DNA of 64,000 nucleotides from Nitrosomonas sp. Nm132. Lineage in GTDB: Bacteria; Pseudomonadota; Gammaproteobacteria; Burkholderiales; Nitrosomonadaceae. Every line of letters begins with the position of its first letter. The first letter of the stretch is position 1. The notes under the pieces are model-generated. The model did no database searches. It saw nothing but the letters and a program-made list of their open reading frames with translations, and had not been told where the DNA came from. The DNA lies in contig NZ_FNDH01000002.1 in assembly GCF_900100485.1 (NCBI RefSeq), forward strand, positions 62,001-126,000. The letters run 5' to 3'. This document shows, one piece after another, positions 31,190 to 41,275 of this stretch. The position numbers and the translations under genes were made by a program.

Positions 31190-32137
31190 TTATTCTGAGG
31201 CATGACCATTCATTTCCTGCTCATGACGCTTGATGAATTCCTGGGTGCTGTCAATTCCGCGTAACTGCAAAATATAATTCCTGACCGCAGCTTCTACCAA
31301 TACTGCCAGATTTCGTCCTGCGGCAACGGGAATAATCACTTTGCGTATGGTTACACTCAAAATATTCTCATTGAGATTACTCAGGGGCAACCGTTCAAAC
31401 GAACTGATATCCGAGCCACTAGATTTCTCTAAATGAACGATCAATTTCATGTTCTTGCGCCGACGAACCGCGGTTTCTCCAAAAATAGTACGGATATTCA
31501 ACATGCCAAGCCCGCGCACCTCAAGATAATCACGTAATATCAGTGGACACGACCCCTCAAGTGTTTCTGGTCCGATACGGCGTAATTCGACGACATCGTC
31601 CGCCACCAACCCATGACCACGACTGATTAACTCCAACGCCAATTCGCTTTTACCCACCCCGCTTTCACCCGTTATCAGCACGCCCATTCCCAGAACATCC
31701 AATAACACGCCATGTTTGCTGATACTCGGCGCCAGTACTTTAGCCAGAAAGGAACGCAACACCCAGATTACTTCCAGACTTGAACAAGCTGAACAAAGTA
31801 TCGGTGCTTGTTTGCTTATAGCGAATGATCTCAATGCATCAGAAACCAAGGCACCATCAGCCACGACCATACATGTTAAATCACTTTGAGCTAATTGCTG
31901 GAATTTCTTCTGCAGTGGCAAAGGATCAAGCTGATTGAGATAATCAATAGCAATACTACTCAGCACCTGTATCCAGTTGGGATGAATAAAATTGAGGAGG
32001 CCAATCATTCCTTGAGCGGATTTAGCCATGGCGTCATTATCAAGCTGTTTGCTGCCATACTCCTGCCCGCAATCCCAGGTCAGGCTTAATTTATCCTGAC
32101 TACCCTCAAATAGCTGGGTAATGCTAATTTGAGACAT
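31190..32137 (-). CDS. hprK: HPr kinase/phosphorylase
   Basis: The ATG at 32137 (MSQISITQLFEG) is preferred to the longer frame and gives 315 aa, overlapping the ptsN end by 14 bases. The C-terminal kinase domain has the P-loop GESGVGKSELALELISRGHGLVADD and the downstream HprK signature EVRGLGMLNIRTIFGE. It phosphorylates a serine of HPr and reverses this with phosphate. In betaproteobacteria it works in an incomplete PTS used for regulation, fitting the neighbouring ptsN. Confidence 0.95.
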   Translation of the reverse strand: MSQISITQLFEGSQDKLSLTWDCGQEYGSKQLDNDAMAKSAQGMIGLLNFIHPNWIQVLSSIAIDYLNQLDPLPLQKKFQQLAQSDLTCMVVADGALVSDALRSFAISKQAPILCSACSSLEVIWVLRSFLAKVLAPSISKHGVLLDVLGMGVLITGESGVGKSELALELISRGHGLVADDVVELRRIGPETLEGSCPLILRDYLEVRGLGMLNIRTIFGETAVRRRKNMKLIVHLEKSSGSDISSFERLPLSNLNENILSVTIRKVIIPVAAGRNLAVLVEAAVRNYILQLRGIDSTQEFIKRHEQEMNGHASE

Positions 32138-32594
32138 TATGAGGCGTCCAGTCAGTGATAAGTTGATGGATCTCCTTTGCATCCTTGCTCAGAAGTAATT
32201 TTTCACGAAAACTTTTATCGCTAAACATTTGCGCCAGCTCGCTTAAAATTTGCAGATGTTTATCAGTCGCCTTCTCAGGTACAAGGAGAATACAAGCGAT
32301 ATTGACGGGCAAACCATCCGGAGCATCAAAGGGTATGGCTTCTTTTATTCTAACCAAAGCAGCCGCTGCTTCACGAAGCCCCTTGATCCTACCATGTGGA
32401 ATCGCTACACCTTGGCCAAGGCCGGTAGAACCCAACCTTTCTCGCGCGAACAAGCTATCAAAAACCTGACTGCGTGCGACGTGTAACGTGTTCTCAAATA
32501 ATAATCCAGCCTGCTCAAAGACACGCTTTTTACTGGCAACATCCAGATCGACGATCACATTTGATTCAGGTATTAACTGTGAAATAAGATTCAT
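32124..32594 (-). CDS. ptsN: PTS IIA-like nitrogen-regulatory protein PtsN
   Basis: From the ATG at 32594 (MNLISQLIPESNVIVD) the protein is 156 aa. An in-frame upstream ATG would add 15 atypical residues. The EIIA domain shows the phosphorylatable histidine in GVAIPHGRIKGL (about residue 67) and the FDAPDGLPVNIACILLVPE segment. It is a phosphate acceptor that regulates potassium/nitrogen-related targets. The neighbours hpf (upstream) and hprK (overlapping downstream) form the usual module, but rpoN is absent. Confidence 0.94.
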   Translation of the reverse strand: MNLISQLIPESNVIVDLDVASKKRVFEQAGLLFENTLHVARSQVFDSLFARERLGSTGLGQGVAIPHGRIKGLREAAAALVRIKEAIPFDAPDGLPVNIACILLVPEKATDKHLQILSELAQMFSDKSFREKLLLSKDAKEIHQLITDWTPHNVSN

Positions 32595-32857
32595 AAAAAG
32601 AAAATAAAAATTACCCTCGATAAACGTAACATAGTACATTTCGCCAGAAATTATCTTTTTGACATCGAAATAACAGCTGTATTTAGGCGGATTTGTATAA
32701 GATTGGGAAGATCAGCTTGTATTGGCAACATATCTTCAATCATCTCGATATGTCATCGTTCTTTTATTCCTGGACCTTAACCCTGTTCCAGGTCAGCAGG
32801 TGTTGATAAAGCAGGATAATCTCTGGCACTGCAATTTTCCATTAAGTTGATCGGGTG

Positions 32858-33190
32858 TTACTCAGGGTGATCAAATTCCTGATTTTTTAGTGCGTCATGA
32901 TTACGACGCTCTATATTCTTTTCCTTATACTTAAGAAGCTGCCGGTCAAGCTTGTCCACAAGACTGTCGATCGAAGCATACATATCGACACCCTCTGCCT
33001 CGACAAAAATATCTTTGCCGCGGATATGCACATTGGCTTCAGCTTTTTGTTTATGTTTTTCTACTGACAAAATGACATTCACTTCAATCACATGATCAAA
33101 ATGCCGGGCAATCTTGTCTATTTTAGAATTCACATAATCACGCATGGCTGGCGTGATTTCTACATGGTTTCCGGTAAGATTCAAATTCAT
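32858..33190 (-). CDS. hpf: Ribosome hibernation promoting factor, short form
   Basis: A 110-aa protein of the HPF/RaiA sigma-54 modulation family: MNLNLTGNHVEITPAMRDYVNSKI at the N-terminus and the central DIFVEAEGVDMYASIDSLVDKLDRQLLKYKEK helix. It binds the 30S subunit and promotes 100S dimers in stationary phase. It is usually preceded by rpoN. Here the upstream 600 bases contain only non-coding DNA and a 168-bp mobile element. Confidence 0.95.
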   Translation of the reverse strand: MNLNLTGNHVEITPAMRDYVNSKIDKIARHFDHVIEVNVILSVEKHKQKAEANVHIRGKDIFVEAEGVDMYASIDSLVDKLDRQLLKYKEKNIERRNHDALKNQEFDHPE

Positions 33191-33557
33191 GATATCTCCT
33201 TAATTTAAACAATTAAATATTTAACGCCAGGCAATACAAATCATTTCTGTGTAAGACCTCAAGACTTGAATTTTGATTATCATTTATCCATCGGCACGAC
33301 AAGAATTGCATATACGACCTGATTAATTTGGGATCACTCTACTACTGGGTTGTACCTACTATCTAGCTATTACGGGCAAAATATCAAGAAAAAACATCAT
33401 TCTTTAAAGAGGCTCTTTGCAAAATCCTGTGAGCAGCGATCATACCAGATACTGGAATAGTGCAGACGATAAACGACAGTAATCGGGTCTGGCAAAACGA
33501 CAGCAACTTCACTCAATAACCTCTCTACCCGGAATCATTAGTGATGATTGGCTGAAC
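33191..33557. other. Gene-free region upstream of hpf
   Basis: No convincing gene on either strand. A short minus-strand frame ending near 33405 encodes about 45 residues (including VAVVLPDPITVVYRLHYSS) that I do not recognise. It resembles neither RpoN nor a complete transposase and may be a remnant. The hpf promoter should lie near the 33191 end, but no clear motif was seen. Confidence 0.5.
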
Positions 33558-33725
33558 TAACCCGAATATTTCATAAATTCGCGTGATGATCACGCAGGAT
33601 TTTGATTAATAGGGAAGTTTTGAGAAGGAGGGGTGTAGTGACTCATACACCCGACTGAGCAAAATCTTTCTTATTAATCAAAAGGCAAGTGCGGGCACGC
33701 GCCAATTCATGAAATATTCGGGCTA
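33558..33725 (+). mobile_element. 168-bp MITE, copy A
   Basis: Bounded by TA and with about 22-bp terminal inverted repeats beginning TAACCCGAATATTTCATAAA. Inside are the perfect palindrome GCGTGATGATCACGC and a nested inverted repeat TTTTGATTAATA / TATTAATCAAAA, so the whole element can fold as one long hairpin. No coding capacity. It is almost identical to copies C (49354) and D (50311) in the same orientation and B (41108) inverted, all exactly 168 bp. Confidence 0.9.
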
Positions 33726-33789
33726 ACCCTATTCAGGGATTGCCCCAGAGAAAGAAGCCCCCCCCGTTAGCTCAATGGCAAGATAATAA

Positions 33790-34044
33790 TCAGAATACAA
33801 CTTCTTTAAACTGTGCGTTTGGCGTCAACACCTGTATTTTTTCGAGTTGTATCAACTCAACTTGCTGTGGCCCCTGTTCATTATCGATAACCAGGAATTC
33901 ACGTTTTTCTGTGGTTGTTACAATATCTTTTGCCTTACCCTCAAAGACTTGCTGATCTTTTAAAATGAGTCTCACCTGATAGCCATACATGCAAGCCACT
34001 TCAATATAATCATGAAGTTCACATGCAATGAGTTGTTGCGTCAT
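33790..34044 (-). CDS. rof: Rho-binding antiterminator (Rof/YaeO family)
   Basis: The ATG at 34044, preceded by AAGGA, gives an 84-aa protein (MTQQLIACELHDYIEVACMY). The pattern, a cysteine/aspartate-tyrosine N-terminus, EVACMYG, LILKDQQVFEGKAKDIVTTTEKREFLVI and a final strand with LEKIQVL, matches Rof. Rof is an Sm-like small protein that binds the RNA-binding domain of Rho and inhibits termination. Sequence length and cysteine placement fit. Hfq was considered but lacks its Sm2 KH motif here. It is divergent from the OmpA-like lipoprotein gene. Confidence 0.8.
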   Translation of the reverse strand: MTQQLIACELHDYIEVACMYGYQVRLILKDQQVFEGKAKDIVTTTEKREFLVIDNEQGPQQVELIQLEKIQVLTPNAQFKEVVF

Positions 34045-34184
34045 AATGTATCCAATCCTTTTAGAAAAAAGTGATTTTAACGCTATCAGTGAGAAATGGT
34101 AGCGCACTGCCATAAAGATAACGAAGATTGAATTTTTTGCTTCTTCTGCTACAGTACAGTTTACTATTTACTCAGGAGGCATTT

Positions 34185-34859
34185 ATGACGACCCGGATGA
34201 CCATCACAATTCTTACAACTTCATTGATGCTCAGTGGCTGTGCCACCATGACCGATACCCAACGTGGCACCACGCAAGGGGCAGCCGTTGGCGCAGGCAC
34301 GGGAGCGGTGATTGGTGCACTCATAGGCGGTGGCAAAGGCGCTGCGATTGGCGCAGGTTCAGGCGCTGTATTGGGCGCAGGAGCAGGCTACCTATGGTCG
34401 CAAAGAATGGAAGAGCAAAGAAGGCAGATGGAAGCGGCAACAGCCGGTACCGGTGTACAAGTTTCACAAACAGCCGATAATCGCCTGATGCTCAATATCC
34501 CAAGTGATATCTCGTTCGATACGGGGCGCGCAGACATTAAGTCCAATCTCAGGCCCATTCTCGATAGCTTTGCGACCAGCCTGCTTAATAATCCCAGCAC
34601 AACGGTAATGATTGTGGGGCACACTGATAATACCGGCAGTGATGCCATTAACAATCCTTTATCCGTCAATCGGGCCGCCAGTACACGCGATTACCTGGTC
34701 AGCCGCAACGTACCTATTCAGCGTATCCAGATCGATGGCCGTGGTTCGTCTCAACCTGTCGCACCTAACGATAACTCTTATAATCGAGCCAAGAATCGCC
34801 GGGTTGAAATCTTTGTCATGGAGCAGCAAGCATCATCACCTGCGCTACCTCAGCAGTGA
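34185..34859 (+). CDS. OmpA-family lipoprotein with glycine zipper (YiaD-like)
   Basis: The ATG at 34185 is chosen because AGGAGG precedes it. The 224-aa protein has a lipoprotein signal ending LMLSGC, an N-terminal glycine-zipper segment (GAAVGAGTGAVIGALIGGGKGAAIGAG) likely to span or associate with a membrane, and a C-terminal OmpA peptidoglycan-binding domain (GHTDNTGSDAINNPLSVNRA, RRVEIF). It is predicted to anchor the outer membrane to peptidoglycan. It appears to be a single gene. Confidence 0.92.
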   Translation: MTTRMTITILTTSLMLSGCATMTDTQRGTTQGAAVGAGTGAVIGALIGGGKGAAIGAGSGAVLGAGAGYLWSQRMEEQRRQMEAATAGTGVQVSQTADNRLMLNIPSDISFDTGRADIKSNLRPILDSFATSLLNNPSTTVMIVGHTDNTGSDAINNPLSVNRAASTRDYLVSRNVPIQRIQIDGRGSSQPVAPNDNSYNRAKNRRVEIFVMEQQASSPALPQQ

Positions 34860-34887
34860 GATATGGAACACCACGAACTTTAAAAAA

Positions 34888-34917
34888 GTATGACTGTTTA
34901 TTGACAGACAGTCGTAC
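34888..34917. repeat. Inverted repeat downstream of the OmpA-like gene
   Basis: GTAtGACTGT and ACAGTCgTAC pair with one internal mismatch around a 10-base loop. It lies 29 bases after the stop codon and could act as an mRNA 3' stem, but there is no T-tract, so it is not a typical intrinsic terminator. Confidence 0.45.
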
Positions 34918-35010
34918 CATTCAATGTAATGCGTGTAGAATTTTAACAAAATATTCTAACCATACTCATTTCCATTTTCAGAAAAATAATTCTAAAGAGT
35001 TTAGGAAGCT

Positions 35011-35958
35011 ATGACAGATCCAACAAATCGTAAAGAAGGCTGGGAGAAGGAAATGCTGGAAAAGCTAGTATTTTCATCTTTACAGGAGCAGCGTCGCGCG
35101 CGTTATTGGGGCATTTTCTTTAAATCGCTCACTTTTATTTACCTTTACGTTTTACTTTTCTGGGGGTTAGGCTGGGTCGGAGATGAAACTATCGGAATCT
35201 CTGATAAACATACCGCGCTCGTCGATTTACGTGGCGAAATCAAGCCTGACAGCATGGGGAGCGCAGACAATGTTAATGCGGCTTTGCAAAAAGCCTTTAA
35301 AGACAAAAACACTGCGGGCGTTATCCTGCGAATCAACAGCCCGGGAGGCAGCCCGGTTCAAGCAGGCTATATCAATGACGAAATTCGCCGGTTACGGGCG
35401 GAATATCCGCAAATTCCACTTTATGCTGTTGTAGAGGACATTTGCGCTTCAGGAGGCTATTACGTTGCAGTGGCTGCCGACAAAATCTTCGTGGATAAAG
35501 CAAGCGTCGTTGGTTCAATCGGCGTCATACTGGATAGCTTTGGTTTTACAGGCACCCTCAAAAAGCTGGGTGTCGAGCGACGCCTACTCACCGCAGGAGA
35601 AAATAAAGGCTTCCTGGATCCTTTTCTACCTTCTGATCCCCAGCAACGAGAACATGCCAAACAAATGCTGACCGAAATTCATCAGCAATTCATCCAGGTG
35701 GTGCAAAATGGCAGAGGTGACCGCTTGAAGAATACACCGGAAATTTTCAGCGGATTGCTCTGGACCGGCGAAATGAGCATTGACCTTGGCCTTGTCGATG
35801 CGTTAGGCAACGCTGAATACGTTGCCCGAGAAATCATCAAGACTGAGCGCATGGTTGATTTTACTACCAAGGAAGGATTCGCTGAGCATTTTGCCAAGCG
35901 TTTCGGCAAAATGACCGCTAATCTGCTGACCGGAATGGAAAACTGGCAATTGCGATAG
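35011..35958 (+). CDS. sppA: S49-family signal peptide peptidase SppA
   Basis: A 315-aa protein with one membrane anchor near residues 33-55, followed by a ClpP-like protease domain. The catalytic serine lies in CASGGYYVAVAADKIFVD and the lysine in the following KASVVGSIGVILDSFGF region, with INSPGGSPVQAG upstream. It is the short, single-domain type. It degrades cleaved signal peptides in the membrane. AGGAAG precedes the ATG. The C-terminus is convergent with rfbD, 9 bases away. Confidence 0.93.
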   Translation: MTDPTNRKEGWEKEMLEKLVFSSLQEQRRARYWGIFFKSLTFIYLYVLLFWGLGWVGDETIGISDKHTALVDLRGEIKPDSMGSADNVNAALQKAFKDKNTAGVILRINSPGGSPVQAGYINDEIRRLRAEYPQIPLYAVVEDICASGGYYVAVAADKIFVDKASVVGSIGVILDSFGFTGTLKKLGVERRLLTAGENKGFLDPFLPSDPQQREHAKQMLTEIHQQFIQVVQNGRGDRLKNTPEIFSGLLWTGEMSIDLGLVDALGNAEYVAREIIKTERMVDFTTKEGFAEHFAKRFGKMTANLLTGMENWQLR

Positions 35959-35967
35959 TGCTTGTCA

Positions 35968-36864
35968 TCATTTCTCAAGTACCTCAGTCAGCATTCGAGC
36001 AACGCCCGGTTGCCACTGAGGAACATTTAATCCAAAGGTACGCCGGAATTTCTCAGTCTTCAAGCGAGAGTTAAGCGGGCGCTTTGCAGCTGTGGCAAAA
36101 GCACGACTGGCCACTGGCAGAATGGCATCTGATTGAACCTTGATTGCGCAAGCATGTTCTCTTGCAAAATCGAGTATAAAGCGGGCATAGCCATACCACG
36201 AGACCTCCCCGTCTGCGGCCAGGTGATAAAGTCCGGCTACCTCAGGTCGCTTCCATGCCATGAGAACTGCGTGGGCAGTAGCATCGGCAAGCAAATCAGC
36301 TCCCGTAGGAGCACCCATCTGATCATCGATGACTGTAAGTTGATCACGTTCCCGCGCCAGACGCAGCATGGTTTTAGCAAAATTGTTACCCCGCGCAGCA
36401 TAAACCCAGCTCGTTCGGAAAATCAGATGTCGGCAGCCAGCGCTGCGAATAGCCTCTTCTCCCTGCAATTTGGTTTGGCCATAAACATTCAAAGGTGATG
36501 GCAAATCAGATTCGCTCCATGGCTGATCGCCGCTGCCATCAAACACATAATCCGTCGAGTAGTGGACCAGCCAGGCATTTATATGGCGCGCTTCCTGCGC
36601 TAAAACGGCCGGTGCTTCGACATTGATTCGATATGCGAGGCCTCGCTCAGCCTCAGCCTGATCAACTGCGGTATAGGCGGCAGCATTGATGATGACATCT
36701 GGCGCAACCGCTCGCACGGTCTGCGCAATCCCTGTCAGATTGGCCAAATCACCGCAATATTCCTGACTGGATCTATCCAGTGCCACCACTTCGCCAAGCG
36801 GCATCAAGCTGCGTTGCAGCTCCCAGCCGACCTGTCCATTCTTTCCGAATAACAGTATCTTCAC
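35968..36864 (-). CDS. rfbD: dTDP-4-dehydrorhamnose reductase
   Basis: A 298-aa short-chain dehydrogenase/reductase with the N-terminal [13 protein letters not shown] nucleotide-binding motif, STDYVFDG, and the [10 protein letters not shown] catalytic Tyr/Lys. It makes the last step of dTDP-L-rhamnose synthesis. It overlaps rfbB by four bases. RfbA and rfbC, needed for the complete pathway, are not in the window. Confidence 0.95.
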   Translation of the reverse strand: MKILLFGKNGQVGWELQRSLMPLGEVVALDRSSQEYCGDLANLTGIAQTVRAVAPDVIINAAAYTAVDQAEAERGLAYRINVEAPAVLAQEARHINAWLVHYSTDYVFDGSGDQPWSESDLPSPLNVYGQTKLQGEEAIRSAGCRHLIFRTSWVYAARGNNFAKTMLRLARERDQLTVIDDQMGAPTGADLLADATAHAVLMAWKRPEVAGLYHLAADGEVSWYGYARFILDFAREHACAIKVQSDAILPVASRAFATAAKRPLNSRLKTEKFRRTFGLNVPQWQPGVARMLTEVLEK

Positions 36865-37916
36865 TCGGCCTGTCCCTGATAGTGGGTTTCAATCCACTGC
36901 CGATACTCGCCGGACTGGACATTGGCAACCCAATCCTGATTATCCAAATACCATTGGACGGTTTTACGAATACCCGTTTCAAACGTTTCAACGGGCCTCC
37001 AGCCTAGCTCCCGTTCGATTTTACGCGCATCGATGGCATAGCGGCGGTCATGACCTGGACGATCCGCTACATATTTGATTAATTTATGGTAATCAGCAGG
37101 ACGAAACTCCTTGAGCAAATTACAAATGGTATCCACAATCTCCATATTGGGTTTTTCATTCCAGCCTCCGATATTGTAAGTTTCTCCAGGAACGCCGACC
37201 TCCAGTGCTCGGCGAATGGCACTACAATGGTCCTTCACATAAAGCCAGTCACGGATTTGCTGACCATCTCCATATATCGGCAATGGCTTACCCGCCAATG
37301 CGTTCACGATCATTAATGGAATGAGTTTTTCCGGAAACTGAAACGCGCCATAGTTGTTGGAGCAATTCGTGATCAGGGTGGGCAGCCCATAGGTATGATG
37401 ATAAGCACGTACCAGTTGGTCACTGGAGGCCTTACTGGCTGAATAAGGACTATTGGGCTGATAGCGGTGTGTTTCCGTAAAAGCAGGCGCATCTTTAGAA
37501 AGAGAACCATACACTTCATCCGTTGATACATGAAGAAAGCGGAAATCTTGTCGAGCCTTCCCTTCCTGCTCTTTCCAGTAACGGTAGACCGTTTCCAGTA
37601 ACCGGAAGGTACCCACGATATTTGTCTGAATGAATTCCTCCGGCCCATGAATGGAACGATCAACATGACTTTCTGCTGCCAGATGGATGATCGCACGAGG
37701 CTGAAATCGCATCAGCAATGTGGCCATTTTCTGGTGATCGTTAATATCACCTTGCACAAAGATGTGCCGCGGATCTCTCTCTAATGAAACCAAATTCTGC
37801 AGATTGCCCGCGTAAGTCAATTTATCGAAATTAATGACGGGCTCATCCGATTGCGCCAGCCAGTCCAGTACGAAATTTGCCCCAATAAATCCTGCCCCAC
37901 CTGTTACTAGAATCAT
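36861..37916 (-). CDS. rfbB: dTDP-glucose 4,6-dehydratase
   Basis: The start at 37916 ([20 protein letters not shown]) is preceded by GGAAAG. The longer frame adds 15 atypical residues. The 351-aa enzyme has the [11 protein letters not shown] motif, [11 protein letters not shown], the YSASKAS catalytic tyrosine/lysine and the [14 protein letters not shown] substrate region. It converts dTDP-glucose to the 4-keto-6-deoxy sugar used for O-antigen rhamnose and is coupled to rfbD. Confidence 0.96.
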   Translation of the reverse strand: MILVTGGAGFIGANFVLDWLAQSDEPVINFDKLTYAGNLQNLVSLERDPRHIFVQGDINDHQKMATLLMRFQPRAIIHLAAESHVDRSIHGPEEFIQTNIVGTFRLLETVYRYWKEQEGKARQDFRFLHVSTDEVYGSLSKDAPAFTETHRYQPNSPYSASKASSDQLVRAYHHTYGLPTLITNCSNNYGAFQFPEKLIPLMIVNALAGKPLPIYGDGQQIRDWLYVKDHCSAIRRALEVGVPGETYNIGGWNEKPNMEIVDTICNLLKEFRPADYHKLIKYVADRPGHDRRYAIDARKIERELGWRPVETFETGIRKTVQWYLDNQDWVANVQSGEYRQWIETHYQGQAE

Positions 37917-37957
37917 ATTTCTTTCCGAAAAGTTGTTTGAAAAGTCATTGTGATAGC

Positions 37958-39319
37958 TCAATTGAATTCATTAGGCCGCCATGTCAGCATTAGTCCCGAT
38001 TCTCCCGGCATTGCCTGGAAAGCGCAGTCCACACCGATGCCAGGCACCCAGACGAGTTGTTCCCCGCTAAAAAGTAACGGCAGGGCTCTACGCTCCCAGG
38101 GTGGCAGCAAAGCCTCCTGCAGGATTTTTTTCAGGCTGCGGCGGGGTCGCTTGCAATCAGGCTGGAATCGTTCTCCACCCACGCGCAAACGCACGGTCAC
38201 CGGCTTCTCAACCAGCTTATCCCGCTTGATTCCGGCGCCTTCCTGCTGAACGCATTCGATTGTTCCTCCCAGGGACTCAAGAACCCAGTGACGCTCCCCA
38301 TGCCAGACAAGTGGCGCTGTTATCTCGGGTTGCGCATGTTTTGATTGCATCCTGACCAAGCCTTTAAAGCATCGTATCTCCATTTCTCCAAAAACAAGAT
38401 GGAGTTTGGTATCGGCCGCCGCAGTGAATAATTGCCGCAAGATCTCTTCAAGTTTTACGGTACTGGGCTGGATGACATCGTGCTGCGAGCACACATAACG
38501 CAACAGATTCTTTGCACGAGGAAAGCTAAGCTTGCGCAGGCTCTCAATATGAAGATTGCCTGCTGTCATGGCGCGTTTGCTATCAATTTCAGCAAGCTCA
38601 TCCAACAAGTGAGCCGCTTCACCCAAGTGATGGCTGGCACGCGAGATTGTCTCCCGATAGGCCGGAAATCGCTGCTCCAGTCGAGGGAAAATGGCATGTC
38701 GAAGAAAATTACGGTTGAACGTCGTGTCGTCATTACTCTCATCGTTCACCCAGCCAAGATAGTGTTGTCGTGCATACTGCATAATGGTTTCGCGAGATAC
38801 CTCGAGCAGTGGCCGCAATAACCGGATCGCACCTGCTGAATCGAGCTTCCTGACAACCGGCATTCCTCCCAACCCCTTAACGCCGGCGCCGCGAAGAAGC
38901 TGCAATAGCACGGTTTCAACCTGATCATCCTGGTGGTGCGCCAGCACAATGTAATCCGCCTGAACGCACTCGAATACCTGATAACGCGCCTGCCTGGCAG
39001 CCGCTTCGAGACTCACCTGGGGCGCCTTCTTGACTTTCAGACGAAAAATCTGGATGGGAATACCCAGGGCGTTACATTGATCCTGACAGAAATCACTCCA
39101 TTGGGCAGCATAAGCGCTAATGCCATGTTCAACATGCACTGCGGAAAGTCTGAAGGCCATCGATCTTGAAAGCGTATGGAGTAAATGCAGCAGTACCACT
39201 GAGTCGACCCCCCCGCTTAGCGCAACCACCAAATGATCTCTCCTGGTGACTTGCTCGCGCAGGATACTTTCAACATACTCAAGAATGGTGATCGAGCTTG
39301 ATTTCCTTGAATTTGCCAT
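37958..39319 (-). CDS. tilS: tRNA(Ile)-lysidine synthase
   Basis: A 453-aa PP-loop ATPase with [13 protein letters not shown] at residues 35-47 and the downstream [29 protein letters not shown] segment, plus the C-terminal TilS domains ([42 protein letters not shown]). It modifies C34 of the AUA-decoding tRNA to lysidine and is essential. Its ATG overlaps the accA end by 41 bases. A shorter start cannot be excluded. Confidence 0.94.
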   Translation of the reverse strand: MANSRKSSSITILEYVESILREQVTRRDHLVVALSGGVDSVVLLHLLHTLSRSMAFRLSAVHVEHGISAYAAQWSDFCQDQCNALGIPIQIFRLKVKKAPQVSLEAAARQARYQVFECVQADYIVLAHHQDDQVETVLLQLLRGAGVKGLGGMPVVRKLDSAGAIRLLRPLLEVSRETIMQYARQHYLGWVNDESNDDTTFNRNFLRHAIFPRLEQRFPAYRETISRASHHLGEAAHLLDELAEIDSKRAMTAGNLHIESLRKLSFPRAKNLLRYVCSQHDVIQPSTVKLEEILRQLFTAAADTKLHLVFGEMEIRCFKGLVRMQSKHAQPEITAPLVWHGERHWVLESLGGTIECVQQEGAGIKRDKLVEKPVTVRLRVGGERFQPDCKRPRRSLKKILQEALLPPWERRALPLLFSGEQLVWVPGIGVDCAFQAMPGESGLMLTWRPNEFN

Positions 39320-40256
39320 ACCCCATCAATCGATTGAAACGCTTCTCCAATAACGCCTCATGCGGGAGATCCTGAAGTTTTCGTAAGGAATCCTGCAAGG
39401 TGCTCCTGACTGAATGCATCATGGCGGGATAATCGCGATGGGCCCCGCCAATCGGCTCGCTGATAACAGCATCGATCAGCCCCATTTCTTTAAGGCGATC
39501 AGCGGTAATCCCCATGATTTCTGCCGCTTCGGAAGCTTTATCTGCACTCTTCCACAAAATGGAAGCGCAACCTTCCGGAGAAATCACCGAGTAAGTTGCA
39601 TACTGTAGCATCATGACCGCATCCCCGACAGCAACAGCCAGCGCACCACCTGAGCCCCCTTCACCGATCACGATGCAAATGATCGGGACTTTCAGTTCAG
39701 CCATTACGTAGAGATTTTGCCCGATCGCCTCGGACTGCCCGCGTTCTTCCGCGTCGATCCCCGGATAGGCGCCCGGCGTATCGATAAACGTCACCAGCGG
39801 CACCGAAAATTTCTCCGCCAAGCGCATTAATCTGAGCGCCTTGCGATAACCTTCCGGTTTCGGCATACCGAAATTACGGTAAATTTTCTCTTTGGTATCG
39901 TGACCTTTCTGATGACCAATTACCATCACCGTCTTACCGTTAAACCGTGCCAATCCGCCGACAATCGCGTGATCATCGGCAAAATGGCGATCGCCATGCA
40001 GCTCTTCAAAATCAGTGAATAAATGCTGAATGTAATCGAGCGTAGAGGGGCGCTGCGGATGACGCGCCACCTGTGATATCTGCCAAGGCGTGAGCTTGGC
40101 ATAGACGCTTTTGGTTAGCGACTGGCTTTTTGCCTGTAATTTAGCAATCTCAGCGGAAATATCCAGTGCTGAATTATCCTGAGTAAAGCGTAGTTGCTCG
40201 ATCTTTTCTTCAAATTCCTCGATGCCCTTTTCAAAATCCAGAAAAATCGTTTTCAT
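39279..40256 (-). CDS. accA: Acetyl-CoA carboxylase carboxyltransferase subunit alpha
   Basis: From the ATG at 40256 ([23 protein letters not shown]) the protein is 325 aa, the usual AccA length and start. The crotonase-fold core includes [19 protein letters not shown], the [16 protein letters not shown] block and [23 protein letters not shown]. It works with AccD to transfer CO2 from biotin to acetyl-CoA, forming malonyl-CoA for fatty acids. The accA-tilS overlap is common in betaproteobacteria. Confidence 0.97.
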   Translation of the reverse strand: MKTIFLDFEKGIEEFEEKIEQLRFTQDNSALDISAEIAKLQAKSQSLTKSVYAKLTPWQISQVARHPQRPSTLDYIQHLFTDFEELHGDRHFADDHAIVGGLARFNGKTVMVIGHQKGHDTKEKIYRNFGMPKPEGYRKALRLMRLAEKFSVPLVTFIDTPGAYPGIDAEERGQSEAIGQNLYVMAELKVPIICIVIGEGGSGGALAVAVGDAVMMLQYATYSVISPEGCASILWKSADKASEAAEIMGITADRLKEMGLIDAVISEPIGGAHRDYPAMMHSVRSTLQDSLRKLQDLPHEALLEKRFNRLMGYGKFKEIKLDHHS

Positions 40257-40385
40257 GAAAGTATGCATGTAACTCTAAAAGCAGGATGATACAGGATCTG
40301 AAGGTATTTCTGCAGGATTGGACAAGCCAGCATGACTCTTATTCAAACCTTCCTGAGGCCTTATGCCGCAAAAAAAGATTTTCTG

Positions 40386-41057
40386 TCAAACATCCGCCCA
40401 CATGCGTAGCAAGTTATGGTAACAGGATACCAGCGCGACGATTTCCGGACTCTCCGGACCACGCGCGCGTAGCCCCTGAATGGACGCATCCAGTTGGAAC
40501 AGTAACGCACGCTGGTTCGTATCACGCACCATGCTTTGCACCCAGAATACTGCGACATCCCGGCAGCCGCGACGAATGGGCTCCACTCGGTGCAAACTGC
40601 CTGAGGGATAAAGCACAAGATATCCGGCAGGGAGTTTGATCCGCTGGACTCCATAGGTATCCTCAATGATCAGCTCACCCCCTTCATATTCATCCGGATC
40701 CGACAGAAACAACGTGCCGGATACATCGGCACGCATGGTCTGAGACCCAAGCCGTATCGCATTGTCGGCATGCATGCCAAACCCCATGCCTGTTCCATAA
40801 CGGTTGAATAGCGGTGCACAAATCATCCTGGGTAAAACTGCGGAAACAAACAGCGCATTGCGATGCAGCGCATCATGCACAATCCCTGTCAGCATTTGTG
40901 TCTCAGGTGCATGTGCCGCGAGTTGCAGGTTATTCTTTACCTGAGCGGCCAGTTCACCGGCCGTAGCCCGACCGTCACCAAACTGCGCTTTTGAATAAAT
41001 CATCCGAATATGGGAAAGCTGTTCGGCGGTTAACATATTATCAATGACGAGGAGCAT
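40386..41057 (-). CDS. PKHD-type Fe(II)/2-oxoglutarate hydroxylase (PiuC/YbiX-like)
   Basis: A 223-aa dioxygenase with the iron triad H96-x-D98 (MHADN) and H156 (GSLHRV), and the 2-oxoglutarate-binding arginine 166 in RDVAVFW. The jelly-roll context GTLFLSDPDEYEGGELII is typical. YbiX/PiuC genes accompany catecholate receptors Fiu/PiuA, and this gene lies immediately downstream of the TonB receptor. The 168-bp MITE copy B is inserted between them and could uncouple the two genes. The biological substrate is unknown. Confidence 0.92.
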   Translation of the reverse strand: MLLVIDNMLTAEQLSHIRMIYSKAQFGDGRATAGELAAQVKNNLQLAAHAPETQMLTGIVHDALHRNALFVSAVLPRMICAPLFNRYGTGMGFGMHADNAIRLGSQTMRADVSGTLFLSDPDEYEGGELIIEDTYGVQRIKLPAGYLVLYPSGSLHRVEPIRRGCRDVAVFWVQSMVRDTNQRALLFQLDASIQGLRARGPESPEIVALVSCYHNLLRMWADV

Positions 41058-41107
41058 TTTTTCCTTTATTCATGAAATGATTCTTGGTTTATCAATACTC
41101 GTACGCC

Positions 41108-41275
41108 TAGCCCGAATATTTCATAAATTGACACGTGCCCTCACTTGTCTTTTGATTAATAAGAAAGATTTTGCTCAGTCGGGTGTATGAATCACTACAC
41201 CTCTCCTTCTCAAAACTTTCCTATTAATCAAAATCCTGCGTGATCATCACGCGAATTTATGAAATATTCGGCCTA
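41108..41275 (-). mobile_element. 168-bp MITE, copy B (inverted)
   Basis: Same 168-bp element as copies A, C and D but in the opposite orientation. It lies between the TonB-receptor gene and the PKHD hydroxylase gene. Its terminal CTA at 41273-41275 provides the TAG stop codon of the receptor. Excision of the element with one TA would also leave TTC-TAG, so insertion took place at the TA of the original stop codon. Confidence 0.9.

Noticed and set aside
33400-33480. Insertion-sequence end (GAGGCTCTTTGCAAAA-like) upstream of hpf
   Set aside because: Resembles the ends of some IS families, but there is no partner inverted repeat or transposase fragment nearby.
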